DNA from: Actinomadura syzygii
GTDB lineage: Bacteria; Actinomycetota; Actinomycetes; Streptosporangiales; Streptosporangiaceae
Length of the DNA: 64,000 bases
Direction of reading: 5' to 3'
NCBI RefSeq assembly: GCF_008085905.1
Contig: NZ_VSFF01000013.1
Span: 186,001-250,000 of the forward strand
Every line of letters begins with the position of its first letter. Position 1 is the first letter of the stretch. Under the pieces are notes generated by a model that was given only the letters and a program-made list of their open reading frames with translations, had not been told where the DNA came from and made no database searches. Position numbers and translations under genes: made by a program. This document shows, in pieces, positions 17,578 through 25,710 of this stretch.

Positions 17578-17763
17578 TTAGAGGTTCTTGAGGGCGTTAG
17601 CAAGGTTCCGGAAGTCGCCGGTGCTGAGGACGAGTTTGGGCCCGTCGGGGTCCTTGCTGTCACGGAGCGCTACGATGTTCGAGGCACCAGCAACCTCGAC
17701 ACAATTGTCGTTCTGGACTGTGCTGCGTGAAGCTTTGCGCCATGCGGCTTTGGTCAGGTCCAT
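17578..17763 (-). CDS. DUF397 protein
   Basis: The 61-residue product has the hallmark pattern of DUF397: WRKASRSTVQNDNCVEVA followed by VALRDSKDPDGPKLVLS. Its start overlaps the end of the XRE gene by ten bases. In actinomycetes, DUF397 proteins act with XRE-DUF5753 regulators in developmental or antibiotic control, where they are thought to bind and modulate the regulator. Confidence 0.92.
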   Translation of the reverse strand: MDLTKAAWRKASRSTVQNDNCVEVAGASNIVALRDSKDPDGPKLVLSTGDFRNLANALKNL

Positions 17764-18557
17764 CTCTCGTCAAGCACCTTTCTAATCAACGCTCGGCTCT
17801 CCCTCACGTTGAGGGCCTCCGCCTGAAGACTAGCGAAGGTTTCGTTCAGAGTGGCTAGGTCTGCCGGGTCTGCGCTGGTCACACCTTTCGTCGCGGTGAC
17901 GATGTACGTGGCCTCGCGGCGGTCCGCCTGGGTTGCGATCGCGAAGGCCGCGCGTGCCTCCTCTACGTAGACGGTCGGGAGGATCTGGAGTCGGATGCCG
18001 TCTCGATACGACAGTTCAACGAGGTACTCAAGTTGCTTCCGCATGACGTCCACTGTGCCGACCTGCCTAAGCAGGATGCTCTCCTCCAAGACCACGAAGA
18101 TCTTGGGTGCCGGGTCGCTCAGGACGTGCTTCTGCCTCTTCATCCGGGTGGCGACGTCTTCGGGGTTCTTGAGGATTGCGCTCGCGTAGGCTTCGGTCTG
18201 AAACAGCCCATTGACTATGTGCGTCTCGTACACGCGGATCAGATTGGCCGTCGACTCCGCCTTCGGGAAGTCAACGAAGTGGGTGGCATACTTGATCGAC
18301 TTGATCGCCTCGACCAGGTCGTTCCATGCCTCCACGATCTCACCGTTCGCGTGCAGCGCACCGTCCAACCGCTTGGCGAAGTCGAGGCGGCACCGGGTCT
18401 TGCCGCGTTCGACATGGCTGATGTAGGCGCGCGAGACTCGTACCAGTGTGGCCAGCTCCGTCTGGTTGAGTCCCGCCGCCTCGCGCAACCGCCTGACTTC
18501 CAGGCCGAAGGTCCGGAGTTCGGGGCTGTCTTTGCTGTTGTGGCTGCTCTCGGCCAT
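17754..18557 (-). CDS. XRE-family regulator with DUF5753 domain (WhiJ-like)
   Basis: The 267-residue protein has an XRE helix-turn-helix at about residues 20-75 (NQTELATLVRVSRAYISHVE) and a C-terminal DUF5753 domain (YETHIVNGLFQTEAYA, RQKHVL, LQILPTVYV). It overlaps the DUF397 gene by ten bases and is divergent from a HATPase gene. This is the WhiJ/AbaA-like arrangement common in streptomycetes and relatives, which tunes development or secondary metabolism. DNA targets are not visible. Confidence 0.92.
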   Translation of the reverse strand: MAESSHNSKDSPELRTFGLEVRRLREAAGLNQTELATLVRVSRAYISHVERGKTRCRLDFAKRLDGALHANGEIVEAWNDLVEAIKSIKYATHFVDFPKAESTANLIRVYETHIVNGLFQTEAYASAILKNPEDVATRMKRQKHVLSDPAPKIFVVLEESILLRQVGTVDVMRKQLEYLVELSYRDGIRLQILPTVYVEEARAAFAIATQADRREATYIVTATKGVTSADPADLATLNETFASLQAEALNVRESRALIRKVLDERWT

Positions 18558-18760
18558 CTTGATCTCCCGTCCTAGGGCGCAACTCCGTCGCTAACAAATG
18601 CAACCGGAATGCGGGTGCTGCCGCAGTCATCAGTAACGTACGCCTTCTTGTGGCTTCATGGTGCTCGTTCAGTAACAGAGGGTGATTGCGGCGGGTACTT
18701 CTGGTTTGGGGTGTTGGGCCCGTTCGGGATCAGCCGTCGTCCAGGCTGGAGGGGTCACCG

Positions 18761-19159
18761 ATGCCAGCGGTACTGGTCGCGCCGGAGTCACCGGCGCTTG
18801 TTCTGGAGCCGTCCGAGTACGCGCCCGCGAAAGCGCGGCGCTACCTGACGGAGCGATTCGCCGAGCTCGGGCTTGGCGACGACTTCGTGGGACGCGTCGT
18901 CGTCACCGAGCTGGTCACCAACGCATACAAGCACGTCGGGATCGGGCGCATCATTGTGCGCGTCCTGCCGGATGTCCGCCTCAACCTCGCGGTCATCGAG
19001 GTGTGGGACGAGGGGATCGCCCTGCCCGTCGTCCGGGGCGAGAACGACGACGCGGAGGACGGGCGCGGGTTGTTGCTGATGGCGCAACTCGTCCACGACT
19101 GGGGTGTCCGGCGGATCGGCGGGGAGGGCAAGGTCGTATGGGCTCGTTGCGCTCGATGA
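18761..19159 (+). CDS. Anti-sigma-like HATPase (ATP-binding protein)
   Basis: The 132-residue protein is a stand-alone GHKL-type ATP-binding domain. Its N-box is VVVTELVTNAYKH, its G1-like box is VWDEGIALP, and its G2-like segment is GRGLLLMAQLV. It lacks a phosphoacceptor domain, like anti-sigma kinases of the RsbW type. ATG 18761 is chosen because GGAGGGG lies six bases upstream. It pairs with the divergent XRE/DUF397 genes, the typical AbaA-like context, and its stop overlaps the next gene by ATGA. Confidence 0.88.
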   Translation: MPAVLVAPESPALVLEPSEYAPAKARRYLTERFAELGLGDDFVGRVVVTELVTNAYKHVGIGRIIVRVLPDVRLNLAVIEVWDEGIALPVVRGENDDAEDGRGLLLMAQLVHDWGVRRIGGEGKVVWARCAR

Positions 19160-19515
19160 GCGTCGAAAGCCGTCGGCGGTTGCTGCGGTGGCGAGGGGGG
19201 CCGGGACGTGGCGCTGTCGTCGGGCATCTCGACGGGCTCGCGGTCGCTCTCGCGTCCAAGGGATACCGGCATATCAAGCTCTATCAGGCCGCCGAACTCC
19301 CGGGGCGCCCGCTGCTTTTGTGGGTGTTCGTATTCGGCGTGGAGGGCCACGTGCGAGTCGCCGTTACCGTTCGCGCCACGGACAGTGGGACCTGGGCCTA
19401 TTACGAGGCCGGGCATGGCGAGTACGGGTATCTATGCCCGTGCGGTGATGCTCAATACGCCGCCGAGCGGGTGGACGCTCTCCTGAAACACCGAATGTTT
19501 CCGTCCACCTGGTAG
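19156..19515 (+). CDS. Conserved actinobacterial small protein downstream of the HATPase
   Basis: About 119 residues; the ATG at 19156 overlaps the HATPase stop (ATGA), indicating translational coupling. An in-frame ATG at 19138 is also possible. The sequence contains VVGHLDGLAVALASKGYRHI, LPGRPLLLWVFVFG and a C-terminal GYLCPCGDAQYAAERV with two cysteines. I do not recognise a named domain. Position suggests it belongs to the XRE/DUF397/HATPase system. Confidence 0.7.
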   Translation: MSVESRRRLLRWRGGPGRGAVVGHLDGLAVALASKGYRHIKLYQAAELPGRPLLLWVFVFGVEGHVRVAVTVRATDSGTWAYYEAGHGEYGYLCPCGDAQYAAERVDALLKHRMFPSTW

Positions 19516-19527
19516 GGGCGGGGAGCG

Positions 19528-19728
19528 ATGATGTCCCGTGTCTCTGGTCCCTGGGCGCGCCTTTGGGACGGCGAATGCAGCGTCCCGTTATGGGCGTTCG
19601 TTCCCGACCGGCGTGTTGATGCTCGGACTGCGGCTCAGCTTGCCGAACGACTTTGTGACGCCCTTTCCCATGACGCGCGGCGGCCGGATGGGACCTGGGC
19701 CAGGAGACCCGTCCGGCGGCGGAAATGA
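19528..19728 (+). CDS. Small hypothetical protein
   Basis: A 66-residue frame starts 12 bases after the preceding stop, with GGGGCGGGGAG as ribosome site and two ATGs (19528, 19531). The product contains the helix-like DARTAAQLAERLCDAL segment and a basic C-terminus. No family is recognised. It is probably the third gene of the HATPase unit and is followed by a strong hairpin. Confidence 0.5.
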   Translation: MMSRVSGPWARLWDGECSVPLWAFVPDRRVDARTAAQLAERLCDALSHDARRPDGTWARRPVRRRK

Positions 19729-19738
19729 GCGCGCCGCC

Positions 19739-19781
19739 GGCCTGTTCGGTCCATCCGCTCCGTGGAAGGACCGAACAGGCC
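19739..19781. terminator. Bidirectional terminator between converging genes
   Basis: GGCCTGTTCGGTCC (19739-19752) and GGACCGAACAGGCC (19768-19781) form a perfect 14-bp stem with a 15-base loop. It lies between the HATPase unit on the plus strand and galE on the minus strand and can serve both. Confidence 0.75.
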
Positions 19782-19795
19782 CGTGCGGGCGGGTC

Positions 19796-20800
19796 TCAGG
19801 CCACGTCTAGGTCGCGGCGCCTTTCGGCCCATTGGAGGGAATGGCGGATGGCGTCCTCGATGGTGTATTCGGGCTTCCAGCCGAGCAGTTCCAGGGCCTT
19901 CGCCGGGTTCACGAAGGCGCCGACGACGTCGCCGGGACGGGCCGGGGCGTCCACCGCCTGGAAGCCGTCGCCGACGACCTCCCGGAATGCGGCCACCAAT
20001 TCGCGGACCGTCGTTCCGTCGCCGGTGCCCAGGTTGATCACCTGGTAGCGGGGCGTGTCGCCGAGCGGCGGGACGATCGCGTCGAAGCGGTTGACCGACT
20101 CGTAGAAGGCTCGGGCGATGTCCCAGACGTGGATGTAGTCGCGGATCGCGGTGCCGTCGCGGGTCTCCCAGTCCACCCCGGTGATCGTGAACGGGACGCC
20201 GTTGGTGTGGCATTCGATCATCTTGCCGAGCGCGTGGGTGGGCTTGCTGTTCTGCAGGCCGGTGCGCAGCCGCGGGTCGGCGCCGATCGGGTTCAGGTAG
20301 CGGAGGGAGATCACGCGCAGGTCGTAGGCCTTGCAGAAGTCCTGCAACAGCAGCTCCGCCATCATCTTCGAGCGGGTGTAGGGGTTCTGCGGTTCGAGCT
20401 CGGACGTCTCGGTGACCGACAGGTCGGGCTCGGGACGGTACATCCCGGCGGTGGACGCGAAGATCATCCGGTCGCAGCCGTTGCGGACGAGGTGCCCGGC
20501 GAGGTCGAGGGTCTTGGACAGGTTGACCCGGTAGTAGCGCAGCGGGTCCGTCATCGAGTCGGGCACCACGATCAGCGCGGCGCAGTGGACGGTCGCGGCG
20601 ATGTCGGGATGGTCGCGGAAGATCTCGTCGACGAGGTCGCCGTCGCCGATGTCGCCCCGGTAGAAGATCTTCCCGTCGGCGAACTCGGAGCGGCCCGTGA
20701 CGAGGCTGTCGAGCACCACGGGTGTGACGCCGCGTTCGGCGAAGGCGGAGGCGATGGTGCTGCCGATGAATCCGGCTCCCCCGGTGATCAGGACTTTCAT
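19796..20800 (-). CDS. galE: UDP-glucose 4-epimerase
   Basis: The 334-residue protein shows the extended SDR fold: GGAGFIGS at residues 7-14, the SDR Ser in FASTAGMY and the Tyr-Lys pair in PYTRSK. GalE-type landmarks are SLRYLNPIGADP and the late DYIHVWDIARA. It interconverts UDP-glucose and UDP-galactose, supplying precursors for the polysaccharide operon that begins 1 kb away. It has its own AGGGGAAC ribosome site and is divergent from an orphan regulator. Confidence 0.92.
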   Translation of the reverse strand: MKVLITGGAGFIGSTIASAFAERGVTPVVLDSLVTGRSEFADGKIFYRGDIGDGDLVDEIFRDHPDIAATVHCAALIVVPDSMTDPLRYYRVNLSKTLDLAGHLVRNGCDRMIFASTAGMYRPEPDLSVTETSELEPQNPYTRSKMMAELLLQDFCKAYDLRVISLRYLNPIGADPRLRTGLQNSKPTHALGKMIECHTNGVPFTITGVDWETRDGTAIRDYIHVWDIARAFYESVNRFDAIVPPLGDTPRYQVINLGTGDGTTVRELVAAFREVVGDGFQAVDAPARPGDVVGAFVNPAKALELLGWKPEYTIEDAIRHSLQWAERRRDLDVA

Positions 20801-21083
20801 TTCAGTTCCCCTGATACGGCTGATACGGCCAGTACGTCCCCTGAACGGTCACGGCCAGGATCAGCAGGCGATCGCGGTCGGTCAACGGCCGGAACTCCAG
20901 GTGACCGGGACCGGACGGGGGTGAACCCGGCGGCGCGGGGCGGCGTCCGCGCACGCGACCTCCGCGCGCGTCGCCCGCGCGGAACGGAGGTGCGCGAAAC
21001 GACCCGAACCCCGCCGGAACAGGACGGACGCAGTACAGCATTTGCAGGATCCGCCGGGCGTCCGCAGCCTTCATGGTCGGTGG
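20801..21083. promoter_or_regulatory. Divergent intergenic region galE / LuxR regulator
   Basis: This 283-base gap separates two divergent genes and must hold both promoters. A tandem CTGATACGG repeat lies just upstream of galE (about 20811-20828). No clear -35/-10 pairs were identified. Confidence 0.4.
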
Positions 21084-21746
21084 ATGGAACCGATCCGCGT
21101 CCTCATCGTGGACGATCACGCGCTCTTCGCCGAGGCGCTCGCCGCCCGGCTCGGACGCGAGCCAGACCTGGTGATCCTGCCGATCGCCGCCGACGTGCGG
21201 CGCGCCCTCGCGCTCGTCGCCACCGAGCGCCCGCGGGTGCTCGTCCTCGACCTGACGCTGGGCGCGGAGAGCGGCCTCGACGTGCTGGAACAGGTCCGCG
21301 AGACGCATCCGGACGTCCGGGTCGTGGTGCTGACCGCGACGAGCGGGCTGGACGTCCTGGTGCAGGCCGTCCGGGGCGGCGCGGTGGGCTGGCTGGAGAA
21401 GACCGAGGGCGCCGACATGGTCGCCCGGGTGATCAGGTCCGCGGCGCGCAAGGGCGGGTGGATCCCGCCGGACGTGCTGGGCGAGGTCCTGCGGCGGCTC
21501 CGCACCGAGGAGGCCGCGCCGGACGCCGGGGCGCAACTGCTGGCGGAGCTGACGCCGCGCGAGCGCGAGGTGCTCCAGTGCATGGTGGACGGCCTCGGCC
21601 GCGCCGAGATCGCGGACCGGCTCGGGCTGTCGGCGAACACCGTCCGGACGCACACGCAGAACCTGCTGGCGAAGCTCGACCTGCATTCCGCGCTGGAGGC
21701 GATCACGCTCGCGATGCGCGCCGGCATGCGCCCGTCGCACCGGTAG
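21084..21746 (+). CDS. Orphan NarL/LuxR-type response regulator
   Basis: The 220-residue protein has a receiver domain with acidic pocket IVDDHALF, phosphoacceptor Asp in RVLVLDLTLG and Lys in GWLEKTEG. The C-terminal LuxR HTH reads LTPREREVLQCMVDG, then LSANTVRTHTQNLL. No kinase gene is adjacent. The ATG at 21084 starts MEPIRVLIVDD; the longer frame upstream lacks domain character. Location next to galE and just ahead of the polysaccharide operon makes control of that operon plausible. Confidence 0.88.
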   Translation: MEPIRVLIVDDHALFAEALAARLGREPDLVILPIAADVRRALALVATERPRVLVLDLTLGAESGLDVLEQVRETHPDVRVVVLTATSGLDVLVQAVRGGAVGWLEKTEGADMVARVIRSAARKGGWIPPDVLGEVLRRLRTEEAAPDAGAQLLAELTPREREVLQCMVDGLGRAEIADRLGLSANTVRTHTQNLLAKLDLHSALEAITLAMRAGMRPSHR

Positions 21747-21872
21747 GCCCGAACCGGTGGGCCCGAACCGCCGGCCCCTGGTGCAAACAGCGTAGGCGGG
21801 GGTCGTCTTTTGGGCGATTGCGGCGAATAGCCGCGTTCCTACGCTCGCCGTGACGAAGCCGGAGGAATGATC

Positions 21873-23270
21873 GTGGAGATCGACGAAGTCGCGGCACGGG
21901 TGGTCCGCACCTACTGGGCGCTGCTGCTGGTCATGACGGTTCTCCCGTTGACGCTGGTGGCGCTGCTGATGAGCGGGCAGGAGCCGCCGTCGGTGGCCAA
22001 GTCGCGGCTGCAGGCGAGCAGCAAGGCGACGGACGCGGCGCCCGGGGACGCGGGCGTGAGCATCGTGGTCAGCCAGGTGAAGGCGTTCGCGACCAGCGAG
22101 AACCTGCTGTCCAGGGTGGTGCGCGCGCAGCGTGTGGACCGTTCGACGACGAAGGTCGCGAAGGCGATCGGCGTGACCGGTCTCGGCACGTCCACGGTCG
22201 TCGAGCTGTCGGTGAAGGACGCCGATCCCGCCGTCGCGCGGAAGCTGACCGACGCGATCGGCACGGAGGTCGTCCGGGAGATCAACCAGTCGAACCAGGG
22301 GTCGATCAAGCAGCAGATCGACGAGATCGACGCGCGGGTCCGGACGCTGGAGCGGCGGCTCGGCCCGCTGTCGCGGCGGGCGGGCGCGCAGCCGAACCCG
22401 GACATCGGCGCGGCGAACGAGCGGGAGCGCGTCCAGGCGGAGCTGACCGACCTGCGCTCGAACCGCTCCGACCTGCAGACGCAGCTCATGTCGGCGGGGA
22501 CGGCGTCGGTCGTCCAGCCCGCGGTGCTCGCGCCGAAGTCGGACCCGGTGGTGATGATGTCCGCCATCGCGGGCCTCGTCGGGCTGATCGGCGGAATCCT
22601 GATCGCGGTGGTGGCGGAGATGGTCCGGCCGACGATCCCGGGGCAGCGGCGGGTCGCGCGGCGGCTCGGGGTGCCGCTGCTCGGCTGGGCCGACCAGGGG
22701 CCCGCGCAGCTCGCCGACCTCGGCCGCCGCGTCCGGCTCGCCGCGAAGAAGGAGGGCGTCGGACGGGTCACGCTGGTCGGCGCGCCCGGCCCGCTGCCCG
22801 CCGAGCTGGTGTCGTCGGTGGCGGCGGCCGTGTACGGGGACGCGACGAAGGTCGTCACCACCACCACCGCCCAGCCGGGACGCGACGAAGACGACGATGA
22901 CGACGACGGGCCGTCCGGGAAGGGCGGGGACGGGCCGTCGCTCAACAGCAGCGGGTCCACCGGGAAGAGCACGTCGGTGGTGCGGGCGCGGCCGGGGACG
23001 GCGGTGCTGGCGAAGAAGCCCGCCGCCGTGACGTCGACGGAGACCACGCAGCCCGTCCCGGTCCGGCAGCTGTGCCACGTGCACGCCTTCGAGGACATCG
23101 ACCCCGGCGCCGACGACGAGGTCGGCGTGGTGGTCGCGGTCGGCCCGGTGACGACGGTCGCCGGGCTGGAGACGGTTCGGGATCTGGTCGCCGCGTCCGG
23201 GTGGCCGCTGCTCGGGGTCGTCGGCACGTCCCGCAAGACCGCGGCGCCGAGGAAAGGCCGCGTCCCGTAA
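21873..23270 (+). CDS. Wzz-like polysaccharide copolymerase with degenerate kinase-like domain
   Basis: About 465 residues. A first transmembrane segment (ALLLVMTVLPLTLVALLM) is followed by an extracytoplasmic domain with coiled coil (IKQQIDEIDARVRTLERRLG) and a second transmembrane segment (MMSAIAGLVGLIGGILIAVV). The cytoplasmic part resembles a BY-kinase fold (RVTLVGAPGPLPAELV) but has no Walker A Gly-Lys-Ser/Thr, and carries an Asp-rich insert. Such proteins set polysaccharide chain length. GTG 21873 lies seven bases from GGAGG and is preferred over ATG 21867. First gene of the operon. Confidence 0.75.
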   Translation: MEIDEVAARVVRTYWALLLVMTVLPLTLVALLMSGQEPPSVAKSRLQASSKATDAAPGDAGVSIVVSQVKAFATSENLLSRVVRAQRVDRSTTKVAKAIGVTGLGTSTVVELSVKDADPAVARKLTDAIGTEVVREINQSNQGSIKQQIDEIDARVRTLERRLGPLSRRAGAQPNPDIGAANERERVQAELTDLRSNRSDLQTQLMSAGTASVVQPAVLAPKSDPVVMMSAIAGLVGLIGGILIAVVAEMVRPTIPGQRRVARRLGVPLLGWADQGPAQLADLGRRVRLAAKKEGVGRVTLVGAPGPLPAELVSSVAAAVYGDATKVVTTTTAQPGRDEDDDDDDGPSGKGGDGPSLNSSGSTGKSTSVVRARPGTAVLAKKPAAVTSTETTQPVPVRQLCHVHAFEDIDPGADDEVGVVVAVGPVTTVAGLETVRDLVAASGWPLLGVVGTSRKTAAPRKGRVP

Positions 23271-23353
23271 GAGCCCGCGTCCCGTAGGAGCCGCTCCCCT
23301 AAAAGCACCGCGTCCGCAGAGCCTTCTCGTTCCGCTAGATCAAGGGGTGGTCC

Positions 23354-24499
23354 ATGAGTTCGTCCGTTCCGTTCACGGTTCCGTCGGTGGCCGGCGAGGT
23401 CTCAGACGCCGTCGTCAAGGTGCTCGACTCGGGGTGGATCACGACGGGGCCGCAGACGGCCGCGTTCGAGCAGGAGTTCGCCGACTACCTCGGCGCCGCG
23501 CACGTGGTGATGGTCGCGTCCTGCACGACGGCGATCGAACTGTGCCTCCGCGCCCTCGACCTGCCGCCCGGCTCGGTCGTGCTGACCCCCAGCCTGACGT
23601 TCTGCGGCGCGATCAACGCGATCCTGCACGCGGGGCACCGGCCCGTGCTGGTGGACATCGACGAGGACACGCTCGTCCCGAGCCCGGCGACCGTCGCGGC
23701 GGCGGCGGAACGGTCCCGGCCGGCGGCGATGATCGTCCAGAACCAGGGCGGATATCCGGTGGACGTCGCCGCGCTGGCCGAGGCGGCGGGCCTCGACCGG
23801 AGCCGGGTCGTCGAGGACGCGGCGCACGGCCCCGGCGCGCAGCGGGACGGCAAGCCGGTCGGGTCGGAGTCGCAGGCCGCGTGCTTCTCCTTCTACGCGA
23901 CGAAGAACATGCCGATCGGCGAGGGCGGCGCGGTGGCGTCCGCCGACCAGGAGTTCGCCGACCGGGTCCGCGCGATGCGCATGCACGGGATGAGCAAGGA
24001 CTCCTGGAAGCGCTACCTGCCCGGCGGGAGCTGGCGGTACGACGTGAAGACGGTCGGGCTGAAGGCGAACATGACGGACGTCCAGTCCGCGATCGGGCGG
24101 GCGCAGCTCGCCGCGCTGCCCGGCTGGCAGAAGGACCGCGCCGACCTCGTCGCCCGCTACGACGCGATGCTGCGAGACCTGCCGGGGCTCGTCCTGCCGC
24201 AGCGGAACCTGGACGGCGTCACGCACGCCTGGCACCTCTACCAGGTCCGCGTCCAGGACCGGGACGCGATCAGCGCGGAGCTCGAAGCGGCGGGCGTCGC
24301 GACGTCCGTGCACTTCATCCCGGCCAACCAGATGACCGCCTACCAGGCGATCCTCGGCGCGGAGGAGTGCGCGTCGGTGCCGGTGACCGACCGGGTCGGT
24401 GAGGAACTGCTGTCGCTGCCGCTGTATCCGGGGCTGTCGGCGGACGGGCAGGACCGGGTCGTCGCCGCGCTCACCGAGGCGCTGCGGACCCGGGGCTGA
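23354..24499 (+). CDS. DegT/DnrJ/EryC1-type sugar aminotransferase
   Basis: The 381-residue PLP enzyme has the family pattern: GWITTGPQTAAFE, VASCTTAIELCL, TPSLTFCGAINAI, VEDAAH (Asp155) and the PLP lysine Lys184 in FYATKNMPIGEGG. These enzymes aminate keto-sugar nucleotides to make amino sugars for surface glycans. It is the second gene of the polysaccharide operon; the next gene is an SDR of the dehydratase type that would normally supply the keto-sugar. Confidence 0.92.
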   Translation: MSSSVPFTVPSVAGEVSDAVVKVLDSGWITTGPQTAAFEQEFADYLGAAHVVMVASCTTAIELCLRALDLPPGSVVLTPSLTFCGAINAILHAGHRPVLVDIDEDTLVPSPATVAAAAERSRPAAMIVQNQGGYPVDVAALAEAAGLDRSRVVEDAAHGPGAQRDGKPVGSESQAACFSFYATKNMPIGEGGAVASADQEFADRVRAMRMHGMSKDSWKRYLPGGSWRYDVKTVGLKANMTDVQSAIGRAQLAALPGWQKDRADLVARYDAMLRDLPGLVLPQRNLDGVTHAWHLYQVRVQDRDAISAELEAAGVATSVHFIPANQMTAYQAILGAEECASVPVTDRVGEELLSLPLYPGLSADGQDRVVAALTEALRTRG

Positions 24500-24509
24500 G
24501 GAGCCGACC

Positions 24510-25703
24510 GTGCGCAGGTTCCTGCCGCGCCGCGCCGCGGTTCCGCCGCCGCCGGGGCCCGTCCCGGTCAGCCCGCTGGCGCTGCTGATGGGACGGGACG
24601 AGGTCGTCCTCGCGGGCGACCGCGGCCGGCGGCTCGTGCGCGGCCGGCGGGTGCTCGTGACCGGGGCGTGCGGCACGATCGGCCGCGCCCTGTGCCGCCA
24701 GGTCGGACGGCTGGAACCGGCGTCGCTGTGCCTCGCCGACAAGGACGGCGAGGCCCTGGAACGGCTCGGCGCGGCCTGCCTCGCGGACCCGGCGTGCGGC
24801 CCGGTGACGCTCGCCGAGGTGGACGTCCGGGACGGGGACGGCGTCGCCGGACTCGTCCGGGACGCCCGTCCCGAGCTGGTGTTCCACACCGCCGGGCGGA
24901 GCGACCTCACCGACGTCGAGCGGGACCCGTGCGGCGGCGTCGCCGCGAACGTCCTCGGCACCCGGCACGTCATCGACTGCGCGGTGCGGCACGACGTGCG
25001 GCGGCTCGTGTTCGTGTCGTCGGACAAGGCCGCCGACCCGACGTCGGTGCTCGGCGCGACGATGCGGCTCGGCGAGCTGCTGCTGCGGACCGCGACCGGC
25101 GGCCCGACCTGCTTCGCCGCCGTCCGCGTCGGGAACGTGATCGGCGAGGCGGAGCCGCTGCTCAGCCTGCTCGCGCACCGGATCTCCTCCGGCGAGACCG
25201 TCACCATCACCCACCCCGAGGTGGCGCGCCACTTCATGACGGTGACGGAGGCCGCCGGGCTGCTGATCGAGGCGGCGGCGATGGCGGAGGAGGCGGAGAC
25301 GTTCGTCCTGGACATGGGGCGGCCCGTCCCGGTGGTCGACCTCGTCCACCGGTACGCCGAACAGCTCAGGCTGCCGGAGGTGACGATCCGGTTCAGCGGC
25401 CTCGGCCCCGGCGAGAAGCTCGCGGAGAAGGCGTTCGCCGACTCCGAGCGGCGGCTGCGCACCGCGCACCCGAAGATCTGGGCGACCCGGCCCGCCGCGC
25501 CGCCCGCCCGGCTGCCCCAGCTCCTGGACGAGCTGGAGGACGCCGCCGGGGCGGGCGACGACGACGCCGTCCGGCTGCTGCTGCGCCGCCTGCTCCCCGA
25601 GTACCACCCCGTCCGGCGTCCGGCGCCCGCCGGCGACCCGCGGCCGCCCGCGCCGTCCCGGCTCTGCGACGCCGGGTGCAGCCCCGATCCTCCCCGCCTG
25701 TGA
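24510..25703 (+). CDS. FlaA1/CapD-like nucleotide-sugar dehydratase homolog with altered active site
   Basis: The 397-residue protein has the NAD(P) site VLVTGACGTIG and the polysaccharide-biosynthesis pattern VDVRDGD, FHTAGRSDLTDVE, FVSSDKAADP, and later FMTVTEAAGLLI. It has no N-terminal membrane part, as in short PseB-like forms. The catalytic segment, usually MGATK or MGASK in the family, reads LGATMR, so the conserved Met and Lys are both changed. Loss of dehydratase activity or a different reaction is possible. GTG 24510 follows GAGGAG. The C-terminal 60 residues are Pro/Arg-rich. Confidence 0.8.
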   Translation: MRRFLPRRAAVPPPPGPVPVSPLALLMGRDEVVLAGDRGRRLVRGRRVLVTGACGTIGRALCRQVGRLEPASLCLADKDGEALERLGAACLADPACGPVTLAEVDVRDGDGVAGLVRDARPELVFHTAGRSDLTDVERDPCGGVAANVLGTRHVIDCAVRHDVRRLVFVSSDKAADPTSVLGATMRLGELLLRTATGGPTCFAAVRVGNVIGEAEPLLSLLAHRISSGETVTITHPEVARHFMTVTEAAGLLIEAAAMAEEAETFVLDMGRPVPVVDLVHRYAEQLRLPEVTIRFSGLGPGEKLAEKAFADSERRLRTAHPKIWATRPAAPPARLPQLLDELEDAAGAGDDDAVRLLLRRLLPEYHPVRRPAPAGDPRPPAPSRLCDAGCSPDPPRL

Positions 25704-25710
25704 GGTGCCC

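Noticed and set aside
17578-19728. XRE/DUF397 pair as a toxin-antitoxin system
   Set aside because: The XRE-DUF5753, DUF397 and HATPase set is a known developmental-type regulatory cluster; no toxin fold is seen.
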